Notes under the pieces: generated by a model
What the model was told of the DNA's origin: nothing
Database searches by the model: none
The model's input: only the letters and a program-made list of their open reading frames with translations
Program-made: the position numbers and the translations under genes
In this document: one piece after another, positions 19,484 to 29,237 of the stretch
How positions within the stretch are numbered: the first letter of the stretch is position 1
Layout: each line of letters opens with the position of its first letter
Assembly (NCBI GenBank): GCA_029228645.1
Contig: JAPTHR010000006.1
Location: 62,001-126,000, forward strand
Length of the DNA: 64,000 nucleotides
Source of the DNA: Gammaproteobacteria bacterium Milos-ODIII6
GTDB lineage: Bacteria > Pseudomonadota > Gammaproteobacteria > Chromatiales > Chromatiaceae
Direction of reading: 5' to 3'

Positions 19484-21373
19484 ATGCTGCAGGCAATCAG
19501 AGACAAGGCCCAAGGTTGGATAGCTTGGGCGATCGTGATCCTGATCAGTATTCCGTTTGCCTTGTTTGGCATCCAGGAATACCTCGGGGTCGATTCCAAC
19601 CCCCCGGTCGCCATGGTCAACGGCGATGAAATCACCACCGAACAGCTCGAGCAGCGCGTGCGCGACGTGCGGGAGAACATGCGCCGGGCGCTGGGTGATG
19701 CGTTTACCCCGGACCTGTTTGAAGACACGCTCATCAAACCCCAGGTGTTACAGCAGATGGTGGATGAAACCCTGCTGCGCCAGGAGGCGGAAAACTGGAA
19801 CATGCGCATCAGCGACGAGTACGTCGCCGCGTATATTCGCGCGCTGCCGAACCTGCAGAACGGGGGCAGGTTCGATCCGGGGCTCTACGAGGCCACGGTA
19901 CGCAGCCAGGGGTTCAGCAAGGCGGGGTTCGAGGCGTTGGTGCGTAGCGACCTCGGCAGCCGCCAGCAGGAAGATGCGCTCAAGCAGACGGTTCTCGCGC
20001 CCGAGTCCTACGTGGACGCCCAGATACGTCTCGCCGCAGAAAAACGCACCCTGCGCTTCGCGCGCATTCCCGCGGCTGACTACCTCGACCCATCCAAGGT
20101 CAGCGAGACGGAAGCGAAGAGCCACTACGTCGAACATGCGCGTGACTACATCCAGCCAGAGCGCGCCAAGCTTGCTTACGTACGCCTGGCCGCCAAGGAC
20201 CTGATGAACCAGGTTGAGGTCGATGAGGCCGATCTGCGGGAATATTTCGACGTCCACAGGGCCGAGCTGCTGGCCAACCAGGAACGCAGGGTTCGCCACA
20301 TCCTGATTGAGTCCGGTCCGGATGACGACCAGGAAAAGCGTGCCGTTGCGGAAGACATCCTGCTGCAGTTGCGCAACGGCAGGGACTTCGCCGAGATGGC
20401 GGTCCAATACTCCAACGACCCGGGGTCAGCGGAAGACGGCGGCGACCTGGGCTGGGTCAACCGCGGCGTGATGGTGGAGCCGTTCGAGGATGCCGTCTTC
20501 GCGGCCGCCAAGGACGAACTGGTCGGACCGGTCAAGACCGAGTATGGCTACCACATCATCCTGGTCACCGATATCCGTGGTGGTGAGGAGGCCAGTTTCG
20601 AACAGGTCCGCGGGCAGGTGGATAAGGCCTATAGAAGGGCCCAGGCGGAAGAGCTCTATTACGACTACCTGGAGCGGCTTGCCGATCTCAGCTACGAAAC
20701 CCCGGACAGCCTGGTCCCGACGGCCGAGGCGCTCGGCCTGCAAGTGGTCGAAACCGACTGGGTCACCCGCAGCGATCGGATTCCGCAATTGGACTCGCCC
20801 AAGGTGATGAATCTGGTGTTCACCGACGAGGCGGTTCGGCAGGGCAACAACAGCGATGTGATCGAGCTGGGTGTGACCGAGGCCGCGGTGGTGCGCATCA
20901 GGGAGTATCAGGAAGAGTCGGTGCAGCCTTTCGAAGACGTACGGGAGCAGGTCCTGCAGGATGCTGCCCAGGCGCTGGCATCGCAGAAGGCGCGCATCGA
21001 GGGTGAAAACCATCTCTCGACCCTGAAGGGGGAGAAGACCCTGACAGAATTGAGTGCAACGCAGGGTTGGGAAGCGCCCGAATATACGGTAAGCAGGGAT
21101 GCACGGGATGTCCCGGCCGAGATCCTCGAAGCCGCGTTCCTGATTCCCTCCGAAGGCTTTCCGGGACGTGCGGCGAGCGGCGTGGTGTCGGCCGAGGGGG
21201 ATTATTTTCTGGTCGAGGTTACTGCCATCGAGCCGGGTGATCCGTCTTCCATGGACGCGGGCGCGCGCCAACAGATGACAGCGTCGGTCTCCGACGCCAT
21301 CGCGGAACTTGAGTTCCGGGGCGTGTTGCAGGCCCTGCGCGCGCGTGCGGACATCGAGATTCTGCTCGATTAA
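19484..21373 (+). CDS. ppiD: PpiD, membrane-anchored periplasmic folding factor
   Basis: A 629-residue SurA/PpiD-type chaperone (E. coli PpiD 623). One N-terminal membrane helix (about 12-32) anchors it to the SecYEG exit, with the rest in the periplasm. The N-terminal SurA_N-like domain contains VAMVNGDEITTEQLEQ. A single parvulin domain lies near 265-365 (RRVRHILIE, GGDLGWVNRG, YGYHIILV). Most parvulin motifs look intact, whereas E. coli PpiD has an inactive domain, so isomerase activity is possible. It follows hupB and the tRNAs, as hupB-ppiD do in E. coli. Confidence 0.94.
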   Translation: MLQAIRDKAQGWIAWAIVILISIPFALFGIQEYLGVDSNPPVAMVNGDEITTEQLEQRVRDVRENMRRALGDAFTPDLFEDTLIKPQVLQQMVDETLLRQEAENWNMRISDEYVAAYIRALPNLQNGGRFDPGLYEATVRSQGFSKAGFEALVRSDLGSRQQEDALKQTVLAPESYVDAQIRLAAEKRTLRFARIPAADYLDPSKVSETEAKSHYVEHARDYIQPERAKLAYVRLAAKDLMNQVEVDEADLREYFDVHRAELLANQERRVRHILIESGPDDDQEKRAVAEDILLQLRNGRDFAEMAVQYSNDPGSAEDGGDLGWVNRGVMVEPFEDAVFAAAKDELVGPVKTEYGYHIILVTDIRGGEEASFEQVRGQVDKAYRRAQAEELYYDYLERLADLSYETPDSLVPTAEALGLQVVETDWVTRSDRIPQLDSPKVMNLVFTDEAVRQGNNSDVIELGVTEAAVVRIREYQEESVQPFEDVREQVLQDAAQALASQKARIEGENHLSTLKGEKTLTELSATQGWEAPEYTVSRDARDVPAEILEAAFLIPSEGFPGRAASGVVSAEGDYFLVEVTAIEPGDPSSMDAGARQQMTASVSDAIAELEFRGVLQALRARADIEILLD

Positions 21374-21392
21374 GCCAGATGCCTGAAGAACA

Positions 21393-21423
21393 GGGTTCGG
21401 AGTCGGCCAGCGACTCCGAACCC
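21393..21423. terminator. Hairpin between convergent ppiD and moaA
   Basis: A perfect 13-bp inverted repeat (21393-21405 with 21411-21423) with a GCCAG loop between two converging genes. No T-run follows on either strand, so it may pause polymerase or protect the 3' ends rather than act as a classic terminator. Confidence 0.5.
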
Positions 21424-21460
21424 CAAGCCTGGCCTGGTCGGTGATACGGCGTGCGGCGGG

Positions 21461-22447
21461 CTAACCGCCGGTCATCGACATGAAGCGCACCACCTTTTCC
21501 TGATTCTCGTTGAACTCGTGCCGTTCCGGTTTCGTCCGAACCGCCGCGAGTACGTGCTCCAGCAGTTCGTCGTCGGAGCAGCCGTCCCGCAACGGCTGAA
21601 TCAAGCCGTAACGATGTTCGTCACCGAGACAGGTGAAGATATCTCCCTCGCAGGAAAGCCGCACACGGTTACAGGTTTCGCAGAAATGCTGCGAGATTGG
21701 CGTGATAAACCCGATCGTGGTGTCGCTTCCGGGGATGCGGTAATAGCGTGCAGGCCCGGCGCCCGGCATGGCGGCGGGTTCGAGTCCGCGCGAGCGGGCG
21801 AGGCGTTTACGCACCTTGCCAAGGTCGAGATAACTGCCGAGCGCCTTGCGCCCGGTCTCGCCCACCGGCATGGTTTCTATCAGGCGCAGGGTATAGCCGC
21901 GTGGCGCGCAATAATCGATCAGCTCATCGAATTCGTCATCGTTGAATCCGGCCATCGCGACCGTGTTGATCTTGATCGGCGCCATGCCGGCTTCACGCGC
22001 TGCCTCGATGCCGCGCAGCACCTTGTCCAGCTTGCCGCCACCGGTGATCTCGCGGTAGCGCTCGGGCCGCAGTGAATCCAGGCTTACATTCAAGCGGCGG
22101 ACCCCGGCCTCGGCCAGCGGCCGGGCCAGTTTCTCCATGCGGGTGCAGTTGCTCGAGAGCGAAATGTCCTCGATCCCCGGAATCGCGGCGAGTTCCCGCA
22201 CCAGGATGGGCAGATCACGCCGTACCAGGGGTTCCCCTCCGGTGATCCGCAGATGGCGCAGGCCGAGGCGGGCAAACGCCATAACCACGCGCGTGATCTC
22301 TTCGTAGCTCAACCAGCCGCCGGGCTCGGCGAAATCCTTGAAGTCCTTCGGCATGCAGTACTGGCAGCGCAGGTCGCAACGGTCGGTCACGGACAGACGC
22401 AGGTAGTCGATCCGACGCCCGAAGTTGTCGGTCAGTTGCTGGCTCAT
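21461..22447 (-). CDS. moaA: GTP 3',8-cyclase (molybdenum cofactor biosynthesis protein A)
   Basis: A 328-residue radical-SAM enzyme that, with MoaC, turns GTP into cyclic pyranopterin phosphate, the first step of molybdopterin synthesis. The N-terminal cluster motif is in DRCDLRCQYCMP. The second C-terminal cluster that binds GTP uses the Cys residues of FCETCNRVRLSC. The C-terminus ends in Gly-Gly (SMTGG), needed for activity in the family. No other moa or moe genes are nearby. It converges with ppiD. Confidence 0.95.
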   Translation of the reverse strand: MSQQLTDNFGRRIDYLRLSVTDRCDLRCQYCMPKDFKDFAEPGGWLSYEEITRVVMAFARLGLRHLRITGGEPLVRRDLPILVRELAAIPGIEDISLSSNCTRMEKLARPLAEAGVRRLNVSLDSLRPERYREITGGGKLDKVLRGIEAAREAGMAPIKINTVAMAGFNDDEFDELIDYCAPRGYTLRLIETMPVGETGRKALGSYLDLGKVRKRLARSRGLEPAAMPGAGPARYYRIPGSDTTIGFITPISQHFCETCNRVRLSCEGDIFTCLGDEHRYGLIQPLRDGCSDDELLEHVLAAVRTKPERHEFNENQEKVVRFMSMTGG

Positions 22448-22579
22448 GGCTGAATTACTCTGATCATCAGGGAATTTTATACTCTATTTGGCCATTATCG
22501 GGCCCGCATCGACATTTTTTGCGCCCGAATGGCAAGCTACCATCACCCGATACCGCCTCGTAGCGCCTTGATATAAATC

Positions 22580-23413
22580 ATGCAACATCCGCCCAAAGCC
22601 CTCCTGCTGGACATGGATGGCGTGCTCTATCACGGCGAGCAGGTATTGCCGCACGCGCTGACCTTCATGCACGCAGTGGCGAACATCCCCCACCTTTTCC
22701 TGAGCAACAACCCGATAAGACCTCCGGAAGCGATCGCGGACCGTTTGCAGCGCATGGGGTTCGAACGACCGCCAACGGAGCACATACTGACCAGCGCTAT
22801 CGCCACGGCGCGCCATCTTGCCGAACGCAAACCCGGCTTTCGCTACTACGCCATCGGCGCGCCGGGGCTGGATGCCGCACTGTCCCGCCTCGGCAAGGCG
22901 GCGACCGAGGACGTGGACTTCGTGGTGGTCGGGGAAGGGCCGGGCCTGGACTTCGACAGCCTGACCCTGGGGATCAACCTGATCCTCAAGCAGGGCGCAA
23001 TGCTGATCTCGACCAACCCGGATGCGAGCGTGGATGCGTACGTCGACGGTGAACACCGGGTGCTGCCAGGCGGCGGTGCGCTGGTGGCGCCGTTCGAGGT
23101 GGCGACCGGGAGAAAGGCGGAGACGATCGGAAAACCGCAACCGCTGCTTTACCGCATGGCGCTGGATCAATTGGGCTGCCAGCCGCAGGACTGCATCATG
23201 ATCGGGGACCGGGTGGATACGGATGTGGCCGGGGCGCAGGTCCTCGGGATACGCACCGCGCTGGTTCGGACCGGACGCTTCGCGCCGGGCGATCCCTGGC
23301 CCGCGGGGCTGGCGCGCGCGGATTGGGATGTCAGCGGACTGGATCAACTGCTCGCCCTTTGGCGCCGGAAATGGCCGCTGGGTTTTGACGTCGACACTGG
23401 CTTGCAGGGATAA
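22580..23413 (+). CDS. HAD superfamily (subclass IIA, NagD-like) phosphatase
   Basis: A 277-residue hydrolase. HAD motif I is DMDGVLYHG with both Asp residues, motif II is near LFLSNNP, the Lys is in TIGKPQP and motif III is GDRVDTDVAGA. The large cap between motifs II and III defines class IIA, whose members dephosphorylate nucleotides or sugar phosphates (NagD, AraL, phosphoglycolate phosphatases). The substrate cannot be predicted. It is divergent from moaA and 96 bases before pntA. Confidence 0.85.
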   Translation: MQHPPKALLLDMDGVLYHGEQVLPHALTFMHAVANIPHLFLSNNPIRPPEAIADRLQRMGFERPPTEHILTSAIATARHLAERKPGFRYYAIGAPGLDAALSRLGKAATEDVDFVVVGEGPGLDFDSLTLGINLILKQGAMLISTNPDASVDAYVDGEHRVLPGGGALVAPFEVATGRKAETIGKPQPLLYRMALDQLGCQPQDCIMIGDRVDTDVAGAQVLGIRTALVRTGRFAPGDPWPAGLARADWDVSGLDQLLALWRRKWPLGFDVDTGLQG

Positions 23414-23509
23414 TGAGACGTCTCTGGAGACGCCAAGGGCTCGTCCGGAGCACGCCCCCATGTATGGGCTGCCATCAGGCATGACCCCTTCACGAAGAAC
23501 GAACACCCA

Positions 23510-24598
23510 ATGAAGCTAGGCATACCGAAAGAGACATTGACCGGGGAGTCCCGTGTTGCCATCACCCCGGAGGTGGCGAAAAGCCTGATCAACAAGGGCC
23601 TGGAAGTGCTGGTCGAGCAGGGCGCCGGGGCCGGCGCGCACTACGACGACGGCGCCTACCAGGATGCGGGCGCGCTGTTGACCGATCGGGCCTCGGCGCT
23701 TGCCTGCGAGCTGGTCGCGAAGGTCCGTCGACCGACCGCAGAGGACGTCGCCGGCATGCGCGACGGCGCGGTCCTCATCAGCCTGCTCGAGGCCTGCGGT
23801 GAGGACGAACTGGTGGCTGCGATGCAGGCGCGTGACATCACGATGCTCGCGCTGGAGCGGATTCCGCGCATATCCCGCGCGCAGTCCATGGACGTGCTGT
23901 CCTCGCAGGCCAACATCGCGGGCTACCGCGCGGTCCTCGAAGGGGTCTCGCATTACGGGCGTTTTCTCCCGATGATGATGACCGCCGCGGGATCGTCCAA
24001 GCCGGCGCGGGTCGTCGTGCTCGGGGTCGGCGTCGCGGGCCTGCAGGCGATCGCCACCGCGCGTCGTCTCGGCGCCGAGGTGTTCGCCTACGATATCCGC
24101 CCGGAGACGCGCGAACAGATCGAATCCCTGGGCGCCAAGCCGATCGATCTGGATATCGGCGAGAGCGGTTCGGGCGAGGGTGGTTACGCGCGCGAGTTGT
24201 CGGACGAGGCCAAGGCGCGCCAGCAGCAGCTGCTCGCGGATGAACTGGCCAAGGCACACATCATCATCACCACCGCGCAGATCCCCTGCCGCCAGGCGCC
24301 GCAACTGGTCGCCCCCGAGGTTGTCGAGCGCATGCGCGAGGGCTCGGTCATCGTGGACATGGCCGCCGGCAGCGGTGGCAACTGCCCCTTATCGGCACCC
24401 GACGAGGTAGTCAATGCGCACGGGGTGCTGATCGTGGGACACACCAATTATCCTTCGCTGATGGCGACCGATGCGAGCGCGTTCTTTGCCCGCAACATCG
24501 CCAACCTGCTCGGCATCATGCTGGACCAGGGCGAGGAGGGCGGCCTCCAGCTGAAGGATCTCGGCGAAGACGAGATCACCGCAGCCGCGCGCGCCTAG
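23510..24598 (+). CDS. pntA: NAD(P) transhydrogenase alpha subunit, NAD(H)-binding domain I (PntAA)
   Basis: A 362-residue soluble subunit carrying the NAD(H) site of proton-translocating transhydrogenase. It shares the alanine-dehydrogenase fold, starting MKLGIPKETLTGESRVAITPE, and has the Rossmann motif VLGVGVAGLQAIATARRLGA around residues 168-187. Most gammaproteobacteria fuse this domain to membrane helices in one PntA. Here it is separate, as in Rhodospirillum rubrum, and the next gene supplies the membrane part. The complex uses the proton motive force to drive NADPH formation from NADH. Expected partners are the two downstream genes, 30 and 9 bases apart. Confidence 0.94.
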   Translation: MKLGIPKETLTGESRVAITPEVAKSLINKGLEVLVEQGAGAGAHYDDGAYQDAGALLTDRASALACELVAKVRRPTAEDVAGMRDGAVLISLLEACGEDELVAAMQARDITMLALERIPRISRAQSMDVLSSQANIAGYRAVLEGVSHYGRFLPMMMTAAGSSKPARVVVLGVGVAGLQAIATARRLGAEVFAYDIRPETREQIESLGAKPIDLDIGESGSGEGGYARELSDEAKARQQQLLADELAKAHIIITTAQIPCRQAPQLVAPEVVERMREGSVIVDMAAGSGGNCPLSAPDEVVNAHGVLIVGHTNYPSLMATDASAFFARNIANLLGIMLDQGEEGGLQLKDLGEDEITAAARA

Positions 24599-24628
24599 GC
24601 GCACAGAAACAGCGACGAGGAAATCATC

Positions 24629-24916
24629 ATGCCGGACACACTGGTAGCACTTTACGTTTTCGTACTGGCCTGTTTTATCGGGTACTTCGTCGTCTGGGGT
24701 GTCACCCCGGCGCTGCACACCCCGCTGGTGGCGTTGACCAATGCCATATCGGGCATCGTGATCGTGGGAGCCCTTCTGGTCACCGGCCTGGAGGAAGCCT
24801 CCGGCACCGCTGAGATCATAGGCTTCTTCGCGGTCCTGCTGGCGTCCATCAACGTCTTCGGCGGTTTTCTGGTGACCAACCGGATGCTGGCCATGTTCAA
24901 GAAGAAAAAGAAGTAA
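24629..24916 (+). CDS. NAD(P) transhydrogenase alpha subunit, membrane part (PntAB)
   Basis: A 95-residue protein with three or four hydrophobic helices forming the first part of membrane domain II. Typical sequences are [23 protein letters not shown] and the basic C-terminus KKKKK. It joins pntA and pntB in one operon with short gaps (30 bases before, 9 after). GAGGAAATCATC before the ATG provides a ribosome-binding site. Confidence 0.92.
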   Translation: MPDTLVALYVFVLACFIGYFVVWGVTPALHTPLVALTNAISGIVIVGALLVTGLEEASGTAEIIGFFAVLLASINVFGGFLVTNRMLAMFKKKKK

Positions 24917-24925
24917 GGAGAGGAC

Positions 24926-26326
24926 ATGGAGATTTCGGCAAACACCCAGGCGCTGGCCTACCTGGTTTCGGCGGTACTGTTTATTTTTGCGCTCAAGGGG
25001 CTGACCCACCCGTCCTCCGCCCGCCAGGGTAACTACCTCGGCATGCTTGGGATGCTGATCGCGATCGTGGCGACGCTGGCGGGCAGCGAGGTGACTTCTT
25101 ATGGCTTCATCATCGCCGGCGTGGTCGCGGGTGCATTGATCGGCGGGGTCCTGGCGGCCAGGGTCCAGATGACTGCCATGCCCCAGCTGGTGGCGGCATT
25201 GCACAGCTTCGTCGGCATGGCAGCGGTGCTGGTGGCCATCGGCACCTTCCTCAACCGACAGGCGGCGGACACCCTCAACGCGGTACTGATGGGTGAGCTG
25301 TCCGCCGGCATCGTGATTGGCGCGATCACCTTCTCCGGTTCGGTGGTCGCCTTCGGCAAACTGCAGGGGCTGATCTCCGGGGCGCCGGTGCGTTTTGCGG
25401 GGCAGCATCACCTGAACGCGCTCATGGGCGTGCTCACGCTCGCCCTCGCGGTCCACTTTGCGATGACCGGCTCCATGACCTCGCTGATCGTCATGACCCT
25501 GCTCGCCTTCATCCTCGGTTTCACCCTCATCATCCCGATCGGCGGCGCGGACATGCCGGTGATCATCTCGATGCTCAACAGCTACTCGGGGTGGGCAGCC
25601 GCGGCGACCGGCTTCACCCTGCACAACAACCTGCTGATCATCGTCGGGGCGCTGGTCGGCTTCTCGGGTGCGATCCTCTCCTACATCATGTGCCGCGCCA
25701 TGAACCGCTCGATCCTGAACGTCGTGTTCGGCGGCTTCGGCAGCGAAACCGGCGGGCAGGAGAGCGCCGGCGCGGTGGCAGCGGACAAGGGCGTCAAGTC
25801 GGCCTCGGTGGAAGACGCGATCTACTGGATGGATGACGCCAACCGGGTGATCGTCATTCCGGGTTACGGCATGGCCGTGGCCCAGGCGCAGCACGCGCTC
25901 AAGGAGATGATGGAACTGCTCGAGGCCAAGAACGTCGAGGTGCGCTTCGCTATCCACCCGGTGGCGGGTCGTATGCCGGGGCACATGAACGTGCTCCTGG
26001 CGGAGGCGGATATCCCCTACGACCACGTACTCGAGATGGACGAGATCAACCCGGAGTTCGCCTCCACCGACGTGGCCCTGGTGGTGGGCGCCAATGACGT
26101 GGTCAACCCGGCCGCCAAGACTGACAGCTCCAGCCCGATCTACGGCATGCCGATCCTCGAGGCGGGCAAGGCCCGGCACGTGTACTTCCTCAAGCGCTCG
26201 ATGCGCCCGGGTTACTCCGGCGTGGACAACCTGCTGTTTTACCAGGACAACGTCTCGCTGATCTTCGGCGACGCCAAGGACACCATTGAGGGCATGGTGA
26301 CCGCGCTCAAGGGTGGCGGTCACTGA
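24926..26326 (+). CDS. pntB: NAD(P) transhydrogenase beta subunit
   Basis: A 466-residue subunit (E. coli PntB 462). The N-terminal half has about nine membrane helices of the proton channel (domain II), including the conserved His in LVAALHSFVGMAA. The C-terminal soluble domain III binds NADP(H), with the GYGMAVAQAQHA dinucleotide loop and the GANDVVNPAA motif. It is the last pnt gene. The hydrogenase operon follows 130 bases later on the same strand. Confidence 0.95.
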   Translation: MEISANTQALAYLVSAVLFIFALKGLTHPSSARQGNYLGMLGMLIAIVATLAGSEVTSYGFIIAGVVAGALIGGVLAARVQMTAMPQLVAALHSFVGMAAVLVAIGTFLNRQAADTLNAVLMGELSAGIVIGAITFSGSVVAFGKLQGLISGAPVRFAGQHHLNALMGVLTLALAVHFAMTGSMTSLIVMTLLAFILGFTLIIPIGGADMPVIISMLNSYSGWAAAATGFTLHNNLLIIVGALVGFSGAILSYIMCRAMNRSILNVVFGGFGSETGGQESAGAVAADKGVKSASVEDAIYWMDDANRVIVIPGYGMAVAQAQHALKEMMELLEAKNVEVRFAIHPVAGRMPGHMNVLLAEADIPYDHVLEMDEINPEFASTDVALVVGANDVVNPAAKTDSSSPIYGMPILEAGKARHVYFLKRSMRPGYSGVDNLLFYQDNVSLIFGDAKDTIEGMVTALKGGGH

Positions 26327-26456
26327 GCCGGCATTGGGGCCGGAGCCGGCTCCGGCGCCCGTCCCGGCGAGCATCCTCGGCCGGCGCCAGTTGATACCCG
26401 TCAGGGGTTTCGCAGGGCGCCGATTGCGTCCCCTGAATTTCGTCTAAGCTGTCTGC

Positions 26457-27626
26457 ATGGACCAAGCGTGGTCGCGACCTGTTCACCTGTACGGGGTTGA
26501 GCGACCCAGGGGCAGCAAGACGGTGCCAAGCACACCCGTATTCCTCCCGCCAGACTCCTTGCAGCGTCTGCTGGACTCGTTGCGTGGGTCCGGTCGGCAG
26601 CTGATGGGGCCGCTGGTCCGCGACGGCGCAATCGTCTTCGACCGGATCGAGAACGCCGCGGAACTTCCGCGCGGCATGCGCGATATCCAGTCGCCGGGCA
26701 GCTATCGCCTCGAGCAGAGCGATAGTCCGCGCCTGTTCGCCTGGGCCAATGGACCGCAGGCCCTCAAGCCGATGACTTTTGCACCCGAGGAGGTGCTTTG
26801 GCAGGTGGTCCGGGACGACAGCGGGCTGCATTTCGAACCGCAGGCCAGCACGCCGGCGCCGACCGCGGTGATCGGGGTGCGCGGCTGCGATCTCGCCGCG
26901 CTACAACTGCAGAAAGCCCATTTTCTGCAGGAAGGGGCAGAAGACCCCGCCTTCCAGCGTCGCCTCGACAAGCTTTTGATCGTCGCCGTTGATTGCTCGC
27001 ACCCCGCAGATACCTGTTTCTGTGCCTCGACCGGTGATGGTCCGGATGCCGGCCCCGGTCACGACATCGCCCTGACCGAGCTGGACGAAGGTTTTCTGCT
27101 GCGGGCGGGATCACCGCAAGGCCAAGAGATCATCGATTCCCTGGCGTTGCCGCCGGCGAGCACGGCGCAGCTGCAAGCGGCGGCCGAGTCCTCGCGCGGC
27201 GCCAGCGACGCGCAAACGAGAAAACTGCCGGCCACTGACCTGCGCGATGCCCTGTTCGCACGACAGGATCATCCCCACTGGGCCGCAGTCGCGGAACGCT
27301 GCCTCGCCTGTGGCAACTGCACCGCGGTCTGTCCGAGCTGTTTCTGCTCGGCCTACGAGCCGAGACCCTCGCTGGACGGGGCGGAATCGGAACAGGTCCG
27401 CTTGTGGGATTCGTGTTTCAGCTTCGAGCACAGCAACCTGCACGGCCACCCGGTGCGGGATGACATCCGCCTGCGTTACCGCCAGTGGCTGACGCACAAG
27501 CTCGCCGGCTGGCACGACCAGTACGGGCGCTCGGGCTGCACCGGCTGCGGTCGCTGCATCAGCTGGTGTCCGGTGGGCATCGACCTGACCGAGGAAGTGG
27601 CGAGCCTGCTGGAGGAGCCGGCATGA
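26457..27626 (+). CDS. Group 3b-type [NiFe] hydrogenase, beta (4Fe-4S electron-transfer) subunit
   Basis: A 389-residue iron-sulfur protein of the sulfhydrogenase beta/HydB family, which passes electrons between the hydrogenase small subunit and the flavin subunit. The N-terminal half contains VIGVRGCDLAAL and the DCSHPADTCFC cysteine-rich segment typical of this family. Two ferredoxin-like motifs lie in the C-terminal third: CLACGNCTAVCPSC (around 282-295) and CTGCGRCISWCPVG (around 361-374). The N-terminus is uncertain: ATG 26457 is used, but GTG 26523 also fits. It is the first of five tightly packed genes and its stop overlaps the next start. Confidence 0.88.
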   Translation: MDQAWSRPVHLYGVERPRGSKTVPSTPVFLPPDSLQRLLDSLRGSGRQLMGPLVRDGAIVFDRIENAAELPRGMRDIQSPGSYRLEQSDSPRLFAWANGPQALKPMTFAPEEVLWQVVRDDSGLHFEPQASTPAPTAVIGVRGCDLAALQLQKAHFLQEGAEDPAFQRRLDKLLIVAVDCSHPADTCFCASTGDGPDAGPGHDIALTELDEGFLLRAGSPQGQEIIDSLALPPASTAQLQAAAESSRGASDAQTRKLPATDLRDALFARQDHPHWAAVAERCLACGNCTAVCPSCFCSAYEPRPSLDGAESEQVRLWDSCFSFEHSNLHGHPVRDDIRLRYRQWLTHKLAGWHDQYGRSGCTGCGRCISWCPVGIDLTEEVASLLEEPA

Positions 27627-28459
27627 ACATGCACACGACGCTCCCCATGCCGGCGCAGGTCAAGGAACGTATCCAGGAATCCGCGGACATCTTCACCCTG
27701 CGGCTGCAATACCCGGATCTGGCGGGAGACCAGCGCTACGCGTTTGCCCCCGGCCAGTTCAACATGCTCTATCTGCACGGGGTGGGCGAGGTGGCAATCT
27801 CGATCGTTTCCGACCCGCAGGATGAGCGCTTGTTCGACCACACCATCCGCGCGGTGGGGCGCGTCACCCGCGGCATGTCGCAATTGAAAGAGGGCGACTG
27901 GGTCGGCGTGCGCGGACCCTTCGGCGTCGGCTGGCCGCTCGCCGAGGCGGAAGGGAAAGACGTGGTGATCATCACCGGGGGGTTGGGCTGCGCCCCGGTG
28001 GTCGCGGTGATCAACTACATCTTCCGCCGCCGCGAGCGCTTCGGGCAGGTCACCATCATGCAGGGGGTCAAGCACCGGGAAGATCTGATCTGGCGCGAAC
28101 GCTACGACCAGTGGGCGCAACAGCCGGATACCACGGTGGCGCTCGCCGCCGACAACCCGGAACAGGATCAAAGCCTTTTCAGCGGCAACGTGGTGCAGCT
28201 GTTCGATCGCGTGGACCTGCAGCCGGACAATGCCGTGGCGATGCTGTGCGGACCGGAGATCATGATGAAGTACGCCATCGAAGCGCTGATGCAGCGGGGC
28301 TTTCCCGATACCCGCCTGTGGGTCAGCATGGAGCGCAACATGCAGTGTGGCAACGGCCTGTGCGGGCACTGCCAGATGGGACCGCTGTTCGTGTGTCGCG
28401 ACGGCCCGGTGTTCCGATATGACCGTATCGCCGAATGGTTCTTCAGGAAGGGCTTCTAG
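27623..28459 (+). CDS. Group 3b-type hydrogenase, gamma (FAD/NAD(P)-reductase) subunit
   Basis: A 278-residue ferredoxin-NADP reductase-like subunit of the sulfhydrogenase gamma/HydG family. It exchanges electrons with NAD(P)H. An N-terminal FAD barrel (FAPGQFNML) is followed by the nucleotide-binding motif ITGGLGCAPVVAVINY. A C-terminal Cys motif, MQCGNGLCGHCQMG...VC, binds a [2Fe-2S] cluster. The ATG at 27623 overlaps the upstream TGA by four bases, with GGAGGA (27611-27616) upstream. The frame extends further upstream, but that part is antisense-like noise inside the beta gene. Confidence 0.9.
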   Translation: MNMHTTLPMPAQVKERIQESADIFTLRLQYPDLAGDQRYAFAPGQFNMLYLHGVGEVAISIVSDPQDERLFDHTIRAVGRVTRGMSQLKEGDWVGVRGPFGVGWPLAEAEGKDVVIITGGLGCAPVVAVINYIFRRRERFGQVTIMQGVKHREDLIWRERYDQWAQQPDTTVALAADNPEQDQSLFSGNVVQLFDRVDLQPDNAVAMLCGPEIMMKYAIEALMQRGFPDTRLWVSMERNMQCGNGLCGHCQMGPLFVCRDGPVFRYDRIAEWFFRKGF

Positions 28460-28460
28460 C

Positions 28461-29237
28461 ATGTCCAGACCCAAGCTTGCGGTACACAAGTTCAGTTCCT
28501 GCGACGGCTGCCAGCTGGCGCTGCTGAACCTGGGAGAGACCCTTCTGCAGCTCCCCGGCCTGGTGGATATCGTGCACTTTGCCGAGGCCGGTCCCATGGA
28601 TGAGGACGAACCGGTCGCGGTCGCGCTGGTCGAGGGCAGCATCAACACCGAACACGACCTGGAACGCATTCAACGTATCCGCCGCAACAGCGACTACCTG
28701 GTCAGCCTGGGTGCCTGCGCCACCTCCGGCGGGCTGCAGGCGCTGCGCAACATGGCGGATGCGAATGCCTGGGAGGCCGCCATCTATGCCCGCCCCGAGG
28801 TGCTCGATTCATTGCCCACGGCCACCGCGGTGTCGGATCACGTCAAGGTCGACCTGGCGCTGTGGGGATGCCCGGTCAACTCGCGCCAGCTGCTGGGCGC
28901 GCTACGCGACCTGCTGTTCGGGGTGGCGCCCCGCGAGGAGCGGCGCCCGCTGTGCATGGAGTGCAAGCGCTCCGGCGCGGTCTGCACCCTGGTCACCGGG
29001 GAGGCTACTTGCATGGGGCCGGTCACCCTGGCGGGCTGTGGCGCGATCTGCCCGCGCAAGGGACGCGCCTGCTACGCCTGTTACGGGCCGGCCGAACAGG
29101 TGAACGCGGAGTCCCTGGGGCGGCGATTCGAGGGCTTCGGCCTGCTGCCCGAGGATGTCGCGAGACGCTTCCATTTCATCCATAGCGGCGCGCCGGCCTT
29201 TCAGGCAGCAGGCAAGCATTTCAGGGGCGGGAAATGA
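28461..29237 (+). CDS. Group 3b-type [NiFe] hydrogenase small (delta) subunit
   Basis: A 258-residue cytoplasmic small subunit carrying the Fe-S relay of the hydrogenase. The proximal-cluster Cys residues start in KFSSCDGCQLALLN and continue in LGACATSGG and WGCPVNSRQ. The distal part has CMECKRSGAVC, AGCGAICPRKGRACYACYGP. It lacks a Tat signal, fitting a soluble bidirectional enzyme. GGAAGGG precedes ATG 28461; the stop overlaps the large-subunit start (ATGA). Confidence 0.9.
   Translation: MSRPKLAVHKFSSCDGCQLALLNLGETLLQLPGLVDIVHFAEAGPMDEDEPVAVALVEGSINTEHDLERIQRIRRNSDYLVSLGACATSGGLQALRNMADANAWEAAIYARPEVLDSLPTATAVSDHVKVDLALWGCPVNSRQLLGALRDLLFGVAPREERRPLCMECKRSGAVCTLVTGEATCMGPVTLAGCGAICPRKGRACYACYGPAEQVNAESLGRRFEGFGLLPEDVARRFHFIHSGAPAFQAAGKHFRGGK

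Noticed and set aside
26339-26356. Perfect 18-base palindrome GCCGGAGCCGGCTCCGGC after pntB
   Set aside because: No T-run and no clear second copy in the window; too little to call a terminator or operator.
24389-26374. A 661-residue open frame on the minus strand
   Set aside because: Antisense to the pnt genes, His/Gln/Asp-rich low-complexity translation with no motif.
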